A stretch of DNA of 64,000 nt, taken from the NCBI RefSeq assembly GCF_018987265.1, contig NZ_CP076853.1, positions 4,286,228-4,350,227 of the forward strand, given 5' to 3'. Below, piece after piece: positions 1 to 9,549 of this stretch. The DNA is from Rhizobium sp. WYJ-E13 (GTDB lineage: Bacteria > Pseudomonadota > Alphaproteobacteria > Rhizobiales > Rhizobiaceae). Below the pieces are notes generated by a model. It worked only from the letters and a program-made list of their open reading frames with translations, made no database searches and was not told the DNA's origin. The position numbers and the translations under genes were made by a program. Positions within the stretch are counted from its first letter, which is position 1. Every line of letters begins with the position of its first letter.

Positions 1-38
1 CGCGGCGCCTTACATGCGCATGTGGAAAAGAACGCCGG

Positions 39-1115
39 TCAGTCTTCCAGCGTACCGGCCTTTCGCGTTGCCTTGCTCGGTTGGTCGGCCGCGATCTTCA
101 TCAGGTCGCCACGCCGGCGTACGAGCCGATCGGACGTGCGGGTGAGCAGCAGCCCGTCCTGTGGCGCGCGGATATCGATATCGCCTTCGGCAAAGCCCGG
201 GCGGGTGACGATCGTGGCCAGAAGCTCTCCTTCCGAAACGCGCTCGCCGATATTGCGGTGAAACAGCACGGTGCCGCCCTGCGGCGCGCGTACAATCTCG
301 ACATTGTCGAGCGGCACGGCCGGCCCGGAAAAGGAAGCATCTCCGGCCGCTTTGCCGCTGACGACACCGCGCCCGATTAGGAACTGCAGAAGACCTTCGG
401 CGTCTTTGTAGGCCATGCCAGGATAGACATCGCGCCGGCCGCGCAGTTCCGCCGTCACGGAAAGCTTGCCCGGAAGCCTCGCCTTGCGCTCGCCCGGCAC
501 CTCATATTTCCAGGCGAAGCTAACCGCTTCTTCGAAGGCTGAGCTCTCACCATCCGAAAGCAGCACCGCTTCCATATCGAGCGCGTTCGCAAGATCCGCC
601 GCCTCTGGCCAGAAAGCTTCGTCGATATAGGCATATTGCAGCGATTCATCGTCGCAATGCAGGTCGATCACAAGATCGGCGTCGAGCGCCATATGGATCA
701 GCTCCCGCTTCAGCCGATCGGCAGCCGGATATTTATCAAGCTCGTCAATGAGTTCTGGCTGGTCACGGACGGAGATCAGCGGAAAGTCGCGGTTGAAATT
801 GGTCCTCGAACCGAGATCGAACCGGCCTTGCAGTTCGCCGAAATGCGATTGTGCCGCTCCGATCGGGTTTGCCTGAGGCACGAGCGTGATATCACCGGTG
901 ATCCGCCCTTCGCTTTCGGCCTCCCGCAACTTGCCGCAGAGGAAATGCGCCAGCGCCGTTCCCGGCAGTTCGTTCGCATGCAGTGCGGCCTGGATATAGA
1001 CCTTGGGCGCGGCAGGATCATTTCCCTTGAAACGCATGACTGGCAACCGCCATTCGATGCCGGGAGTATCTCCGGGGATGATGATCTCTGAAACGTCCAC
1101 TGTCTTGCTCCGCAT
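39..1115 (-). CDS. Succinylglutamate desuccinylase/aspartoacylase-family deacylase
   Basis: A 358-residue protein of the M14-type zinc deacylase family (AstE/AspA-like). The N-terminal half carries the zinc-site signature ALHANELPG (H-x-x-E) near residue 47 and a second zinc ligand in the DLHCDD segment near residue 150. The C-terminal 90 residues (QGGTVLFHRNIGERVSEGELLATIV) look like the beta-rich lipoyl-like tail seen in bacterial members. Such enzymes remove an acyl group from an N-acyl amino acid in the cytoplasm. The exact substrate cannot be read from the sequence, and no arginine or ectoine degradation genes are nearby. It starts at an ATG and appears to be transcribed alone or from a leftward unit. 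Confidence 0.85.
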   Translation of the reverse strand: MRSKTVDVSEIIIPGDTPGIEWRLPVMRFKGNDPAAPKVYIQAALHANELPGTALAHFLCGKLREAESEGRITGDITLVPQANPIGAAQSHFGELQGRFDLGSRTNFNRDFPLISVRDQPELIDELDKYPAADRLKRELIHMALDADLVIDLHCDDESLQYAYIDEAFWPEAADLANALDMEAVLLSDGESSAFEEAVSFAWKYEVPGERKARLPGKLSVTAELRGRRDVYPGMAYKDAEGLLQFLIGRGVVSGKAAGDASFSGPAVPLDNVEIVRAPQGGTVLFHRNIGERVSEGELLATIVTRPGFAEGDIDIRAPQDGLLLTRTSDRLVRRRGDLMKIAADQPSKATRKAGTLED

Positions 1116-1169
1116 TTCGTATTGGGTGGGGAGTCTTATGCGAATCCCCCTCCAAGGCGCAAGCGCGAC

Positions 1170-1796
1170 TCAGCCGAGCAGCGGCCAACGGCCGACGACG
1201 TTGTGCTCGCTCTTTCCATAGATGCTGTGGATCAGCAGGAATTCGCGAATATTCCACTGCACCGGCCGGTTCAGCTTTTCAGGCAGAACGGTCTTGCGAT
1301 CGTAGAGCAGCGTCATGTGCGGCGTCAGATGGCCACCGAGGTTATAGGGCAATCCAGCCTCGTATAAGCCCTCCTGGATTTGGCGACGAAGATCCAGCAG
1401 TGCCTCGTTTTCCTGCCGGCTGCAGATGACGAAGGCCTGCGGCTCGCCTGGATGGCTGAAGCTTATGACCTCATCGAGCACGAGATCGAACGGCCGGGCG
1501 CGCACTGTCGCAGCAACCTGTTCTGCGCCGAACACGATATCCTGCGGCAGCCTGCGGTAGGCGCCGATGCCATTCAGCGTGACATGAAGCAACTCGCGGG
1601 GCCGCGAAGGCTCGGTCAGTGAATGGGCGTTGCGATAGGCCTGAGCGATCTCCAGCGCTTCGGAAGCCGCTTCGGTGGTCGGGCGAAGCATGAAGAACAG
1701 CCTGTGGTGACGTTCCCCGACGGGATTGGATTTCTTCCGGGGATCCGAGCCATTCGGATCGAGTGGAAAATGAGGCATTTGAACTACGGACTGCAT
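1170..1796 (-). CDS. 2'-5' RNA ligase-like 2H phosphoesterase
   Basis: A 208-residue protein with the two H-x-T motifs that define the 2H phosphoesterase fold: HVTLNG near residue 69 and HMTLLYD near residue 160. These histidines act as acid/base in RNA ligase (ThpR/LigT) and cyclic phosphodiesterases. The first 25 residues (rich in Pro, Ser, Lys) are an extension not needed for the fold, and Met7 is an alternative start. Family membership is clear. Whether it ligates 2'-5' RNA, opens cyclic phosphates or does something else cannot be decided here. It is separated by 54 bp from the deacylase downstream. Confidence 0.85.
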   Translation of the reverse strand: MQSVVQMPHFPLDPNGSDPRKKSNPVGERHHRLFFMLRPTTEAASEALEIAQAYRNAHSLTEPSRPRELLHVTLNGIGAYRRLPQDIVFGAEQVAATVRARPFDLVLDEVISFSHPGEPQAFVICSRQENEALLDLRRQIQEGLYEAGLPYNLGGHLTPHMTLLYDRKTVLPEKLNRPVQWNIREFLLIHSIYGKSEHNVVGRWPLLG

Positions 1797-1953
1797 CGCC
1801 CGCCTCCTTGTTGCACAAGGAGAAGCTTACCGAAGTTGTTCTCTTTGTAAAGAACAAAACAAGAACATTTATCGCAGAAAGTTATGCTCGAAACCGAAAC
1901 GGCTACCGAAAGGCAGCCGTTTGCAGGCATCGAATTAACGGGGAATGCACGTC

Positions 1954-2673
1954 TTAGGCAGCGTTCTTGACGACGTCAGTTGCCTTCTTCGAAGACTTGG
2001 CGCGCGCGGCCTTTGGCGGCACGAGACGAAGAATGTCCTCTGCCAAAAGACGAGCATTGCCCTGCGCCTTGTCGAGGTTGCTGACGCGGGCAGGATCCAT
2101 CGTATAGAGGCTGCCGCCGGAGACGAACATGTCGCGGTAGGCGGCGCGTTCGATCAGTGCCGTATCGATGACGTTCACCTGCTGCTGCGCCAGCAGTCCC
2201 TTGACGGCCAGGAGCGCACGCGTGGTGATGATCGAGCTGATGCGGGTCAGGACGACCGAATGCGGGATGCGGATATCGTGCTGGGAAGCAAGCTGCTTCA
2301 TGATTTCCAGCACCTGCGCGCCGCCGACGGCATCCATGGCGCAGCCCTGCACCGGAACCATGACATGATCGGAAAAGCCGATGGCCTTCGCCATCAATGG
2401 GCTCATGCCGGCCGGCAGGTCGACGATGATATAACCGCCGCGCTTCTTGAGGTCCTTGATCTGCTGTTCGATCGTATCTTCCGCGACATTGGAGATCACG
2501 GCGAATTCGGCTGCTTCACCGGACAGACGGCGCCAGCGGCTGGCCCATTGCTGCGGATCGGCATCCAGAACGGAAACGCGATGGCCACGGCGAGCCAGTT
2601 CTGTGGCAAGAACGAGAGCGACCGTCGTCTTGCCAGCGCCCCCTTTCGTATTCGCAAATGTAATGATTGGCAT
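1954..2673 (-). CDS. Orphan ParA/MinD-type ATPase
   Basis: A 239-residue Walker-type ATPase. The N-terminus MPIITFANTKGGAGKTT is the deviant Walker A motif (K-G-G-x-G-K-T-T), followed by VLDADPQQWAS (Walker A') and IIVDLPAGMS (Walker B). This is the ParA/VirC1/Soj family, which moves DNA or protein cargo on the nucleoid. The ATG at 2673 is chosen because GAGGT lies just upstream and the motif begins at residue 2; a longer frame to 2784 adds unrelated sequence. There is no parB or parS-like cluster beside it, so it is an orphan ParA rather than the chromosome partition pair. The C-terminus is Lys/Ala-rich and might contact DNA. Confidence 0.9.
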   Translation of the reverse strand: MPIITFANTKGGAGKTTVALVLATELARRGHRVSVLDADPQQWASRWRRLSGEAAEFAVISNVAEDTIEQQIKDLKKRGGYIIVDLPAGMSPLMAKAIGFSDHVMVPVQGCAMDAVGGAQVLEIMKQLASQHDIRIPHSVVLTRISSIITTRALLAVKGLLAQQQVNVIDTALIERAAYRDMFVSGGSLYTMDPARVSNLDKAQGNARLLAEDILRLVPPKAARAKSSKKATDVVKNAA

Positions 2674-2978
2674 CGATTTACCTCGGGTTGATGAGTTGGC
2701 GGCGGTCATCCCTGGGAGAGGCCCGTCTCGGGCTTTAAGGAACAGCGGCTTTCGCAGTGATGAGATGAAAAGGTCAAACAGCAACCTTGCGTGGCGCTGT
2801 TTTACCTTGCTTTCCGAGGTTGATTTTTTTTGGGGTGCAATTCTTAGCCGACCAGTGGCAGCGAGCCGCGGTGCTTACCGAACTTTAGGGCGTTAAAATC
2901 ACTCAGCAGCCTGGCGTGGCTGTATTTTGTGGCAACGCGTCTACGATAAAAATAGTCAGCGACCTTTGGTGTGTGATG

Positions 2979-3311
2979 ATGTCTGCAAGTGATGAAGAGA
3001 AAATTGAACTTTTGCATTGCTTGTTGAAGCGTTTCGAAACGCCACCAGCAATTTTGATTAGCGATGCCAAATGCTGGAGCATATGCTCGCGCGCGCAGTT
3101 GAACTGGCTTCTATCGACCCGCGTTCGATAACCTTCCGATATTGGACCGAACTGGATGGCTCCATTCGAATTGCTACAGAGTGCCTGGATTTACGGCGTC
3201 TTTACTTCGTGATCGAGGATTTTTCGAATTGGCTCACTGATCTCTCGATAGAAATCAACCTATATCAAAATGGAGAACGCCAAATTCATCGAAATGATAG
3301 CGCGCCCCCCC
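2979..3311 (+). pseudogene. Decayed AT-rich reading frame next to guaA
   Basis: The 640 bp between the ParA gene and guaA are AT-richer than the flanks. A frame starting MSASDEEKIELL (2979) runs to about 3062. The sequence then reads sensibly in another frame as LEHMLARAVELASIDPRSI...LYFVIEDFSNWL (from ATG 3071). The second frame continues only by running into the complementary strand of the guaA 3' end (stop at 3370), where the protein turns into low-quality Pro/Arg/Ser sequence. I read this as one small foreign gene broken by a frameshift and cut off by the guaA end. Function unknown. An intact protein of about 75-99 residues starting at 3071 is the alternative. Confidence 0.4.
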
Positions 3312-4874
3312 TCACTCCCACTCGATCGTGCCCGGCGGTTTGCTCGTCACATCGTAGACCACGCGGTTGATACCGCGGACTTCGTTGATGATGCGGGTGG
3401 CGGCGCGGCCGAGGAATTCCATGTCGTAATGGTAGAAATCCGCCGTCATGCCGTCGACGGAGGTCACGGCGCGGAGCGCGCAGACGAATTCGTAGGTGCG
3501 GCCGTCGCCCATGACGCCGACGGTCTGGACCGGCAGCAGCACGGCGAAAGCCTGCCAGATCGCGTCATAGAGACCGGCCTTGCGGATCTCGTCGAGATAA
3601 ATCGCATCGGCCTCACGCAGGATCTCGAGCTTCTCGCGGGTGATGCCGCCTGGGCAGCGGATGGCAAGGCCTGGACCCGGGAAGGGATGGCGGCCGATAA
3701 AGCTGTCCGGCAGGCCGAGTTCCTTGCCGAGCGTGCGTACTTCATCCTTGAAGAGTTCGCGCAGCGGCTCGACGAGCTGCATCTTCATGCGCTCCGGCAG
3801 GCCGCCGACATTGTGGTGCGACTTGATGGTGACCGACGGGCCGCCGGTGAAGGAAACGGACTCGATCACATCAGGATAGAGCGTGCCCTGGCCGAGGAAA
3901 TCGGCGCCGCCGAGCTTCCTGGCTTCGTCCTCGAACGTCTCGATGAAGAGGCGGCCGATGATCTTGCGCTTGGTTTCCGGGTCGGAAACGCCTTCCAGTT
4001 CGCCGATGAAGCGGTCGGCGGCGTCGACATGGATCAGGTGCAGATTGTAGTGCTCGCGGAACATGGCGACGACGCCTGCGGCCTCGTCCTTGCGCATAAG
4101 GCCGTGGTCGACGAGGATGCAGGTCAGCTGGTCGCCGACGGCTTCGTGAATGAGTAAGGCTGCAACCGAGGAATCCACGCCGCCTGATAGCGCGCAGATG
4201 ACGCGCTTGTCGCCGACTTGCTTGCGGATGTCCTCGACGGCCTTCTGGCGGTAGGCGGACATGGTCCAGTCGCCCTGGATGCCGGCGATGTTATGGATGA
4301 AATTCGCGATCAGCTTGGCGCCATCGGGCGTATGCACGACCTCCGGATGGAACTGCACGCCGTAATATTTGCGTTTCTCGTCGGCGATGAAGGCGTAAGG
4401 CGCGTTGGACGAGGTTGCGACAACCTCGAAGCCCTCGGGCAGTTTCGTCACGCGGTCGCCGTGGCTCATCCACACCTGATGGCGCGAACCCTTGGACCAG
4501 AGGCCTTCGAACAAGGCGCAGTCCTCATCGACCTCGAGGAAGGCACGGCCGAATTCGCGGTGATGACCGCTTTCCACCATGCCGCCGAGCTGCATGCACA
4601 TCGTCTGCTGGCCATAGCAGATGCCGAAGACCGGGAGGCCGCTGTCGAAGATGATCTGCGGTGCCCGGGGCGAGCCTTCATCGACCGTCGAGGCCGGGCT
4701 GCCGGACAGGATCACGGCTTTCGGCTGAAGGCGCCTGAAGCCCTCTTCAGCGGACTGGAAGGGAACGATCTCGCAATAGACACCGGTTTCGCGCACGCGT
4801 CGTGCGATGAGCTGGGTCACCTGGCTGCCGAAATCGACGATGAGAACACTATCGGGATGTGCTGTCTGGGTCAT
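3312..4874 (-). CDS. guaA: GMP synthase (glutamine-hydrolysing)
   Basis: Converts XMP, ATP and glutamine to GMP, the last step of guanine nucleotide synthesis, in the cytoplasm. The 520 residues hold a class I glutamine amidotransferase domain (nucleophile elbow GICYGQQ near residue 93, His-Glu of FHPEV near residue 180), an ATP-pyrophosphatase P-loop ([10 protein letters not shown] near residue 230) and the C-terminal dimerisation domain ending [11 protein letters not shown]. This is full length for the family. It stands alone, with about 90 bp to the next leftward gene, and its 3' end meets the decayed frame at 2979-3311 head-on. Confidence 0.98.
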   Translation of the reverse strand: MTQTAHPDSVLIVDFGSQVTQLIARRVRETGVYCEIVPFQSAEEGFRRLQPKAVILSGSPASTVDEGSPRAPQIIFDSGLPVFGICYGQQTMCMQLGGMVESGHHREFGRAFLEVDEDCALFEGLWSKGSRHQVWMSHGDRVTKLPEGFEVVATSSNAPYAFIADEKRKYYGVQFHPEVVHTPDGAKLIANFIHNIAGIQGDWTMSAYRQKAVEDIRKQVGDKRVICALSGGVDSSVAALLIHEAVGDQLTCILVDHGLMRKDEAAGVVAMFREHYNLHLIHVDAADRFIGELEGVSDPETKRKIIGRLFIETFEDEARKLGGADFLGQGTLYPDVIESVSFTGGPSVTIKSHHNVGGLPERMKMQLVEPLRELFKDEVRTLGKELGLPDSFIGRHPFPGPGLAIRCPGGITREKLEILREADAIYLDEIRKAGLYDAIWQAFAVLLPVQTVGVMGDGRTYEFVCALRAVTSVDGMTADFYHYDMEFLGRAATRIINEVRGINRVVYDVTSKPPGTIEWE

Positions 4875-4966
4875 GGCGAGCCTTTAATGAAAAGCGCCTC
4901 TTCTTGCAATGCGGGAAATCGGCCGCAGCAGGCTTTTATTGTCCCGATTGTCCCTGTTTTGCGGAG

Positions 4967-5605
4967 TTAGAACCAGAAAACGCCATCCTCCAGAGCGGTA
5001 AACAGGCTGTCGACGGCGTAGGAAAGCTTGCGGTCGACGATATGCAGATATTCGGTCCAGCCGGAAATGTGCTGCAGCTCCACCGCGCCGTCGGAAATGC
5101 CGCGAAGGCCGATCAGTGGCAGTTTATAGCCCTGGCAGGCGCGCAGCACGGCATAGGTCTCCATGTCGACCATGTCGGCTGCGATATTGGCGTAGGCGGA
5201 ACCCGAGACGACGTTGCCGCCGGTGGAAAGGGTGGCCTCGGGAATACCGGGAATGCGCAGTGGCAGTTCGAGATCGGCCGGCAGGTCGAGAAAAGGCGTC
5301 TTGCCCTTTTCGAAGCCGAGCGGTGAGGCGTCCATGTCACGATAGGAGACGGCGGTGACCTGATAGACTTCGGTCTGCTGCAGGCGCGCCGAACCGGCAG
5401 AGCCGAGCGAGACGACGAGATCGGGCAGATCGTCGGACGCATCGAGACGGGAGAGCGACTTGGAGATCGCGATTGCAGCCTCGACAGGGCCGACGCCGGT
5501 CATCAGCGGCTCGATGCGCGAGCGCAGGAAGGGGCCATATTCGGCCTCCGCGGCCATGACGAACAGGATGGACTTGCCTGCGACCGACTTCAGTTCGAAT
5601 TTCAT
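4967..5605 (-). CDS. mtnN: 5'-methylthioadenosine/S-adenosylhomocysteine nucleosidase-like protein
   Basis: A 212-residue purine nucleosidase of the PNP/UDP family. The start ILFVMAAEAEYGPF and the block MTGVGPVEAAIA are the usual N-terminal ribose-binding region, VVSLGSAGSA the phosphate/ribose loop, and ADMVDMETYAV with RGISDGA carries the catalytic Glu and Asp region. It would cleave MTA or SAH to adenine plus the thioribose product, recycling S-adenosylmethionine by-products. The start at 5605 overlaps the stop of the upstream thioesterase by four bases (ATGA), so the two are probably translationally coupled. It is slightly shorter than the E. coli enzyme, so substrate preference is uncertain. 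Confidence 0.82.
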   Translation of the reverse strand: MKFELKSVAGKSILFVMAAEAEYGPFLRSRIEPLMTGVGPVEAAIAISKSLSRLDASDDLPDLVVSLGSAGSARLQQTEVYQVTAVSYRDMDASPLGFEKGKTPFLDLPADLELPLRIPGIPEATLSTGGNVVSGSAYANIAADMVDMETYAVLRACQGYKLPLIGLRGISDGAVELQHISGWTEYLHIVDRKLSYAVDSLFTALEDGVFWF

Positions 5606-6051
5606 CCCGTAATTCCCTCTCTTCCGCGAATGACCATCATCGTCCCGGTCATCGACGCGATGAGCTTGGCCGGCCCGTCGCTGATCGCATAACCTCGCCC
5701 ATCGGCGACGATGATGTTGGAGCCGGGCTTGGTGATCTCGCCTCTGAAGAGGAAACGCTCGCCGCGCCCCGGCGACATGAGGTTGACCTTGAACTCGATC
5801 GTGAGGATCGAGGCATCGGCATCGATAACGCTGTAGGCAGCAAAACCGCAGGCCGAATCGAGCGCCGCGGAAATGATACCCGCGTGCAAAATGCCGTGCT
5901 GCTGTGTCAGTTTGACGTCGAAGGGAAGTTCGATTTCCACCATGCCGTGCTCGACGCGCGTCAGCTCCGCGCCGATCGTATGCATGGCCGCCTGGCGGGA
6001 AAAATTCTGGCGGATCCGTTCCCGGAAATCGCCCCTGTCGGTGTCGTTCAT
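5602..6051 (-). CDS. PaaI-family hotdog-fold thioesterase
   Basis: A 149-residue acyl-CoA thioesterase-like protein. The segment QQHGILHAGIISAALDSACGFAA is the hotdog helix with the H-G-x-x-H-x-G-x-x motif typical of PaaI, followed by the beta sheet FKVNLMSPGRGERFLFRGEI. These proteins hydrolyse CoA thioesters in the cytoplasm; substrate unknown. I choose ATG 6051 (MNDTDRGDFRERI) because AGAGGG lies 6-12 bases upstream and the domain starts soon after; a frame from 6120 adds 23 unrelated residues. It is the first gene of a two-gene unit with the nucleosidase. Confidence 0.88.
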   Translation of the reverse strand: MNDTDRGDFRERIRQNFSRQAAMHTIGAELTRVEHGMVEIELPFDVKLTQQHGILHAGIISAALDSACGFAAYSVIDADASILTIEFKVNLMSPGRGERFLFRGEITKPGSNIIVADGRGYAISDGPAKLIASMTGTMMVIRGREGITG

Positions 6052-6282
6052 CGCAGTCCCTCTCACCGCCGCGAAAGTGGCATGGCCGGGCGGATTCGAC
6101 AAGATTGCAATCCAGCTCACGATGTTTTTGTCTCAAGCTACGGCTTTTCGATCACGTGGCCTGTCGGATGTTTGTCCGCACAATCTCTTGCGGTTGAGAA
6201 TCGCTTTTGCTTATTTTGCCACGGGATCTCTTCTGAATGACGCTCAATAGGATTATGATCAATTAAACCTGAGGGCGAGTTA

Positions 6283-7362
6283 ATGAAAACGTTTCCTCAA
6301 TCTGTGAGCGATTACGAGGCGTGGCTGGCAAACGAGCTGCAGGGCGAGTTCGTGCGGGACGATATCGACGAAAAACACCGGAAGATGTGCGAGGACGCCT
6401 TCGTCTTCTTGCGCGCCACCTACTGGCGTTGGGCGGAAATCATCTACGACGTCAGGCCGGAGCTCGCCGACATGCCGCAAGTGCTGTCGATCGGCGACAC
6501 GCATCTGGAGAATTTCGGCACCTGGCGGGATATTGAGGGGCGGCTCGTCTGGGGCGCCAATGATTTCGATGACGCGGCGATCATGCCCTACGGGCTGGAT
6601 CTCGTGCGGCTGGTGGCGAGCGCAGTTCTGGCTCAGCCGGACGACGGGATTTCCGGCAGGGCAATCGCTGAGCTCCTCCTCGCCGGCTATGTGCGCGGCC
6701 TCGATCACCCGGCTCCGATCATCCTGGAGCGCGATCATCCTTGGCTCCGCGACAAGCTTTTGCTTTCGGAAGATGAGCGGAAAGATTTCTGGAAAAAATG
6801 CGACAAGCGTAAGCCCGGCAAAAAGCCGGCACCCGGCCGTTTTGTCGAGGCCTTGAAAAATGCTCTGCCGAAAGGTTCGGGAAGTGTCACGCCGGTGCCG
6901 GTGACGAAGGGGACGGGAAGTCTCGGGCGGCCGCGTTTCGTCGCCTATGTGAAGGAGTGGCGCGGCGGACCCGTGCTGCGTGAAGCCAAGGCGCTTGTGC
7001 CCTCCGCCTGGTCGCTGGGAAGGTCTGGGGATCACGTCATCAGAACCGGGGTCATCGCCGCCGGGCGGATGCGCAGCCCCGATCCCCATTTCATGGTGAC
7101 CGGTCGCATTCTCGTTCGCAGGCTTTCGCCGAACAGCCGCAAGATCGAAATCAAGACCGATGCGAAGACCCTGTTGAACGGTTCAATGTTGGAATTGATG
7201 GGCTTCGAGATCGCCAACTGTCATTCAGATGACGCGGCAAGTGCTGCGGCAATTCGCAATGACCTGCGTTGGCGCGGCGAGGACTGGCTCTACGAGGCGG
7301 CACGGGCAGCCGCGGAAGCCACTGAAAGGGAGTGGAAGGCTTACCGCAGCGAAGCTTGTTGA
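6283..7362 (+). CDS. DUF2252 family protein
   Basis: A 359-residue cytoplasmic protein of DUF2252. The kinase-like landmarks are visible: GDTHLENFG near residue 70 and NDFDD near residue 94 resemble the catalytic and metal-binding loops of aminoglycoside phosphotransferase-like folds. No substrate is established for the family to my knowledge. A basic Lys/Pro-rich stretch (KCDKRKPGKKPAPG) lies near residue 175. Its 3' end overlaps the convergent DUF1513 gene by 22 bp, so the two genes end face to face. The 230 bp upstream (6052-6282) are the divergent promoter space with the thioesterase. Confidence 0.85.
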   Translation: MKTFPQSVSDYEAWLANELQGEFVRDDIDEKHRKMCEDAFVFLRATYWRWAEIIYDVRPELADMPQVLSIGDTHLENFGTWRDIEGRLVWGANDFDDAAIMPYGLDLVRLVASAVLAQPDDGISGRAIAELLLAGYVRGLDHPAPIILERDHPWLRDKLLLSEDERKDFWKKCDKRKPGKKPAPGRFVEALKNALPKGSGSVTPVPVTKGTGSLGRPRFVAYVKEWRGGPVLREAKALVPSAWSLGRSGDHVIRTGVIAAGRMRSPDPHFMVTGRILVRRLSPNSRKIEIKTDAKTLLNGSMLELMGFEIANCHSDDAASAAAIRNDLRWRGEDWLYEAARAAAEATEREWKAYRSEAC

Positions 7363-8441
7363 GCGATGCGCACGATATGCTGGTCCCATGCCACGTCGCT
7401 ATGGGTCGAAAGGAAGTCGCCGTCATAGGATGAAACGGCAAAGCCACTGGGAGCAGGTGCAATGCCGGCGGCATCGGGAATGCTCTCCTCGCGCAGCACC
7501 TTGCCCGTTTTCGCATCGATGGTGACGGACGCACCGGCGATCGGCGAGGTGACGCCGACGAGCCCGTCCTTCCGGTTGACCGCGATCGCACCGACATAGT
7601 TGGCAAGCCGCCGTGTCGTCTCCTCGGGCAGATCGATGAAAACAAGATCCTCGCCCTTGGCGAAATGGCCGACGAGCGGCGGCAGATCCTTGCGGTGCCC
7701 CTCGTACTGGCAGGCAAACCAGATGCGGCCGCTGGCATCGATATCGACATGCCGCGTCGAGACCGACGACCATTGCGACGGCAGGGCATGTTTTTCGATC
7801 AGTGCGCCTGTCGCCGCATCGATGAGCGCCAGCGACGGCTGCATATTGCCGAGATTGAGCTTGGTACGGCCGAAGTCCGGATGGGTCTCGATGCCGCCAT
7901 TGGCAACGATCAACATGCGGCCGTCATCGGAAACCGTCATGTCGTGCGGTCCGACGCCATAGGTTTCATATTCGCCGATGCGGACGAAACGGTTCGTCGC
8001 ATCGTAGAGGCCAATCATGCCCCTGTTGTTGTCGAAGTCGTTCTCGCTGGCATAGAGCAGCCGCCCATCCGGCGAAAAGGCACCGTGGCCGTAAAAATGC
8101 CGGCCTTCCGGCGAGGTGATGACGATGGGTTCGCCCTTATTCCAGGGATCGAAGATCATGGCGAAAGTGCCGGGCCGGCGGGCGAAGGCGACTATGCGCC
8201 CAGTTGTACTGCTATGGGCCATGCCGTGGGCACGGGCGGGAAGCACCACCTGATCGACGATCTCGCCGCGCTCAGTAACCGTTGCCACAGCGAAGGAGCC
8301 GTTGGCGGCCCGGATGCCGGAGGCATAGACGGCATCGGCGCGGTCGAGCGCTAACAGCTCCTGCGGTTTCAGCGCGGCCAGGAAGCCGATGCCGGCGGCC
8401 TTGATGAAGCCGCGTCGGTCGATGGCGGCGCTGCGCCACAT
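7341..8441 (-). CDS. DUF1513 periplasmic protein, Tat-exported
   Basis: A 366-residue beta-propeller-like protein. ATG 8441 is favoured: it gives MWRSAAIDRRGFIKAAGIGFLAAL, a twin-arginine signal (RRGFIK) followed by a hydrophobic stretch, and starts 4 bp after the upstream stop. Repeated blocks such as YGHGAFSPDGRLLYASEN and VGPHDMTVSDDGRMLIVANGG look like propeller blades. DUF1513 proteins accompany imelysin and dihaem DUF1111 proteins in bacterial iron-uptake loci. This is the last gene of that four-gene operon. Its own biochemical role is unknown; Tat export suggests it folds, possibly with a metal, before crossing the membrane. Confidence 0.87.
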   Translation of the reverse strand: MWRSAAIDRRGFIKAAGIGFLAALKPQELLALDRADAVYASGIRAANGSFAVATVTERGEIVDQVVLPARAHGMAHSSTTGRIVAFARRPGTFAMIFDPWNKGEPIVITSPEGRHFYGHGAFSPDGRLLYASENDFDNNRGMIGLYDATNRFVRIGEYETYGVGPHDMTVSDDGRMLIVANGGIETHPDFGRTKLNLGNMQPSLALIDAATGALIEKHALPSQWSSVSTRHVDIDASGRIWFACQYEGHRKDLPPLVGHFAKGEDLVFIDLPEETTRRLANYVGAIAVNRKDGLVGVTSPIAGASVTIDAKTGKVLREESIPDAAGIAPAPSGFAVSSYDGDFLSTHSDVAWDQHIVRIAQQASLR

Positions 8442-8445
8442 CGGC

Positions 8446-9549
8446 TCAGTCTCCGTCCGAAAAGGAGAAGCCCGCCGAAAGGCCGATCGCGGCGCCATAC
8501 TGGTCGCTGATCGTGGTGATGAGGTCGCGGCTTTCGGAAAGCAGTGTATCGAGCTTGGCCTTTTCCGCATCGCTGACGGCGACTTCGATATCCGGGTTCA
8601 GCTTGGAGACGCTGTCGATGATCGTCTTGAGCTTGGTGTCGATCGCATCGGCAACCTGTTTCTTCTCTGGCGGAAGCAACTCGGCCATGCCGGCTTTCTG
8701 CCAGAGCGTCCGGATGCCCTCGAGATTGGCGGCCATGGACTTCCAGGTATTCTTCGAACGCCAGTAGATCGCCATGCGCGGGCGGGCAGGCGTATCCTTG
8801 CCCTTGTAGAACTGCTCCAGCCGCTGGTCGCGGACATTTTCAGCACCATGGACGAGGATACCGAGAAGGGCGGTGACGGCCTCCTTGTTATCCATGAAAT
8901 CGTCGCTCTGCGGTCCGGGATGCTTCCAGCTCGCCTGCACACCGTCAGGCTTCTCCCAGGCCGCGACGACTTCGCCAGCCTCGCGCTGGATATTGCCGGC
9001 GACCGCCTGGCCGTAGAGGCAGCGGAAGCCGCCCTTCTGGTTGATCAGGTCGTCGGAACCATTGCCGTAGAGCACATATTCCAGCGCGGTCAGGCCCTGC
9101 AAGGCCACACTCTTGCCGGCGATGGCATCGACGGTCGCGTCCTTCGGATCGGCCTTGGCGATCAGCGCCTGAACCTGCTTGAGGCCGACACCCTTGCGGT
9201 CGGGATAGAAGAGGATGTGCTCGAAGAGATTGTTCTGGATGACAGGGCCGGTCTGCACGATCTCGATCGTCGACCAGTAGCGGATCGTATCGTCGAAGGC
9301 GGACTTGGCGCGATCGAGCGTCTGCTGCGTACCGGAAGCGCAAAGGTCGTTCATGGCGGTCGTCAGGCGTGCGGCCGATTGCTGCATGTTGCGGTAGCCG
9401 GGACGAATGACCTCATCGACGGCACGCTGCATGACCGATGGCACGGCATCCTCATTGAGCCCTGACGCGGACGGCGCGGCGCTCTGGGCGGCAGCCGATG
9501 TGGCAAGGCCGGTCAAGGCGAGGCAAAGGAGGGTGTGCCAGGGACGCAT
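8446..9549 (-). CDS. Imelysin-family periplasmic protein (second copy)
   Basis: A 367-residue imelysin (M75/EfeO-like) protein with an N-terminal signal peptide (MRPWHTLLCLALTGLATSAAAQ). The core GLTALEYVLYGNG near residue 150 corresponds to the imelysin G-x-H-x-x-E region, but the His is replaced by Thr-Ala-Leu context, so the metal site may be altered compared with the first copy at 11135-12412. Its start overlaps the stop of the DUF1111 gene by one base (TGATG), and DUF1513 follows after 4 bp. Probable role: periplasmic iron binding or delivery together with its neighbours. The two imelysins differ in length and are not a recent duplicate. Confidence 0.85.
   Translation of the reverse strand: MRPWHTLLCLALTGLATSAAAQSAAPSASGLNEDAVPSVMQRAVDEVIRPGYRNMQQSAARLTTAMNDLCASGTQQTLDRAKSAFDDTIRYWSTIEIVQTGPVIQNNLFEHILFYPDRKGVGLKQVQALIAKADPKDATVDAIAGKSVALQGLTALEYVLYGNGSDDLINQKGGFRCLYGQAVAGNIQREAGEVVAAWEKPDGVQASWKHPGPQSDDFMDNKEAVTALLGILVHGAENVRDQRLEQFYKGKDTPARPRMAIYWRSKNTWKSMAANLEGIRTLWQKAGMAELLPPEKKQVADAIDTKLKTIIDSVSKLNPDIEVAVSDAEKAKLDTLLSESRDLITTISDQYGAAIGLSAGFSFSDGD

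Noticed and set aside
4967..6136. A 389-residue fusion with the nucleosidase
   Set aside because: The N-terminal part is another frame of the thioesterase gene; the ATGA overlap at 5602-5605 gives a proper start.
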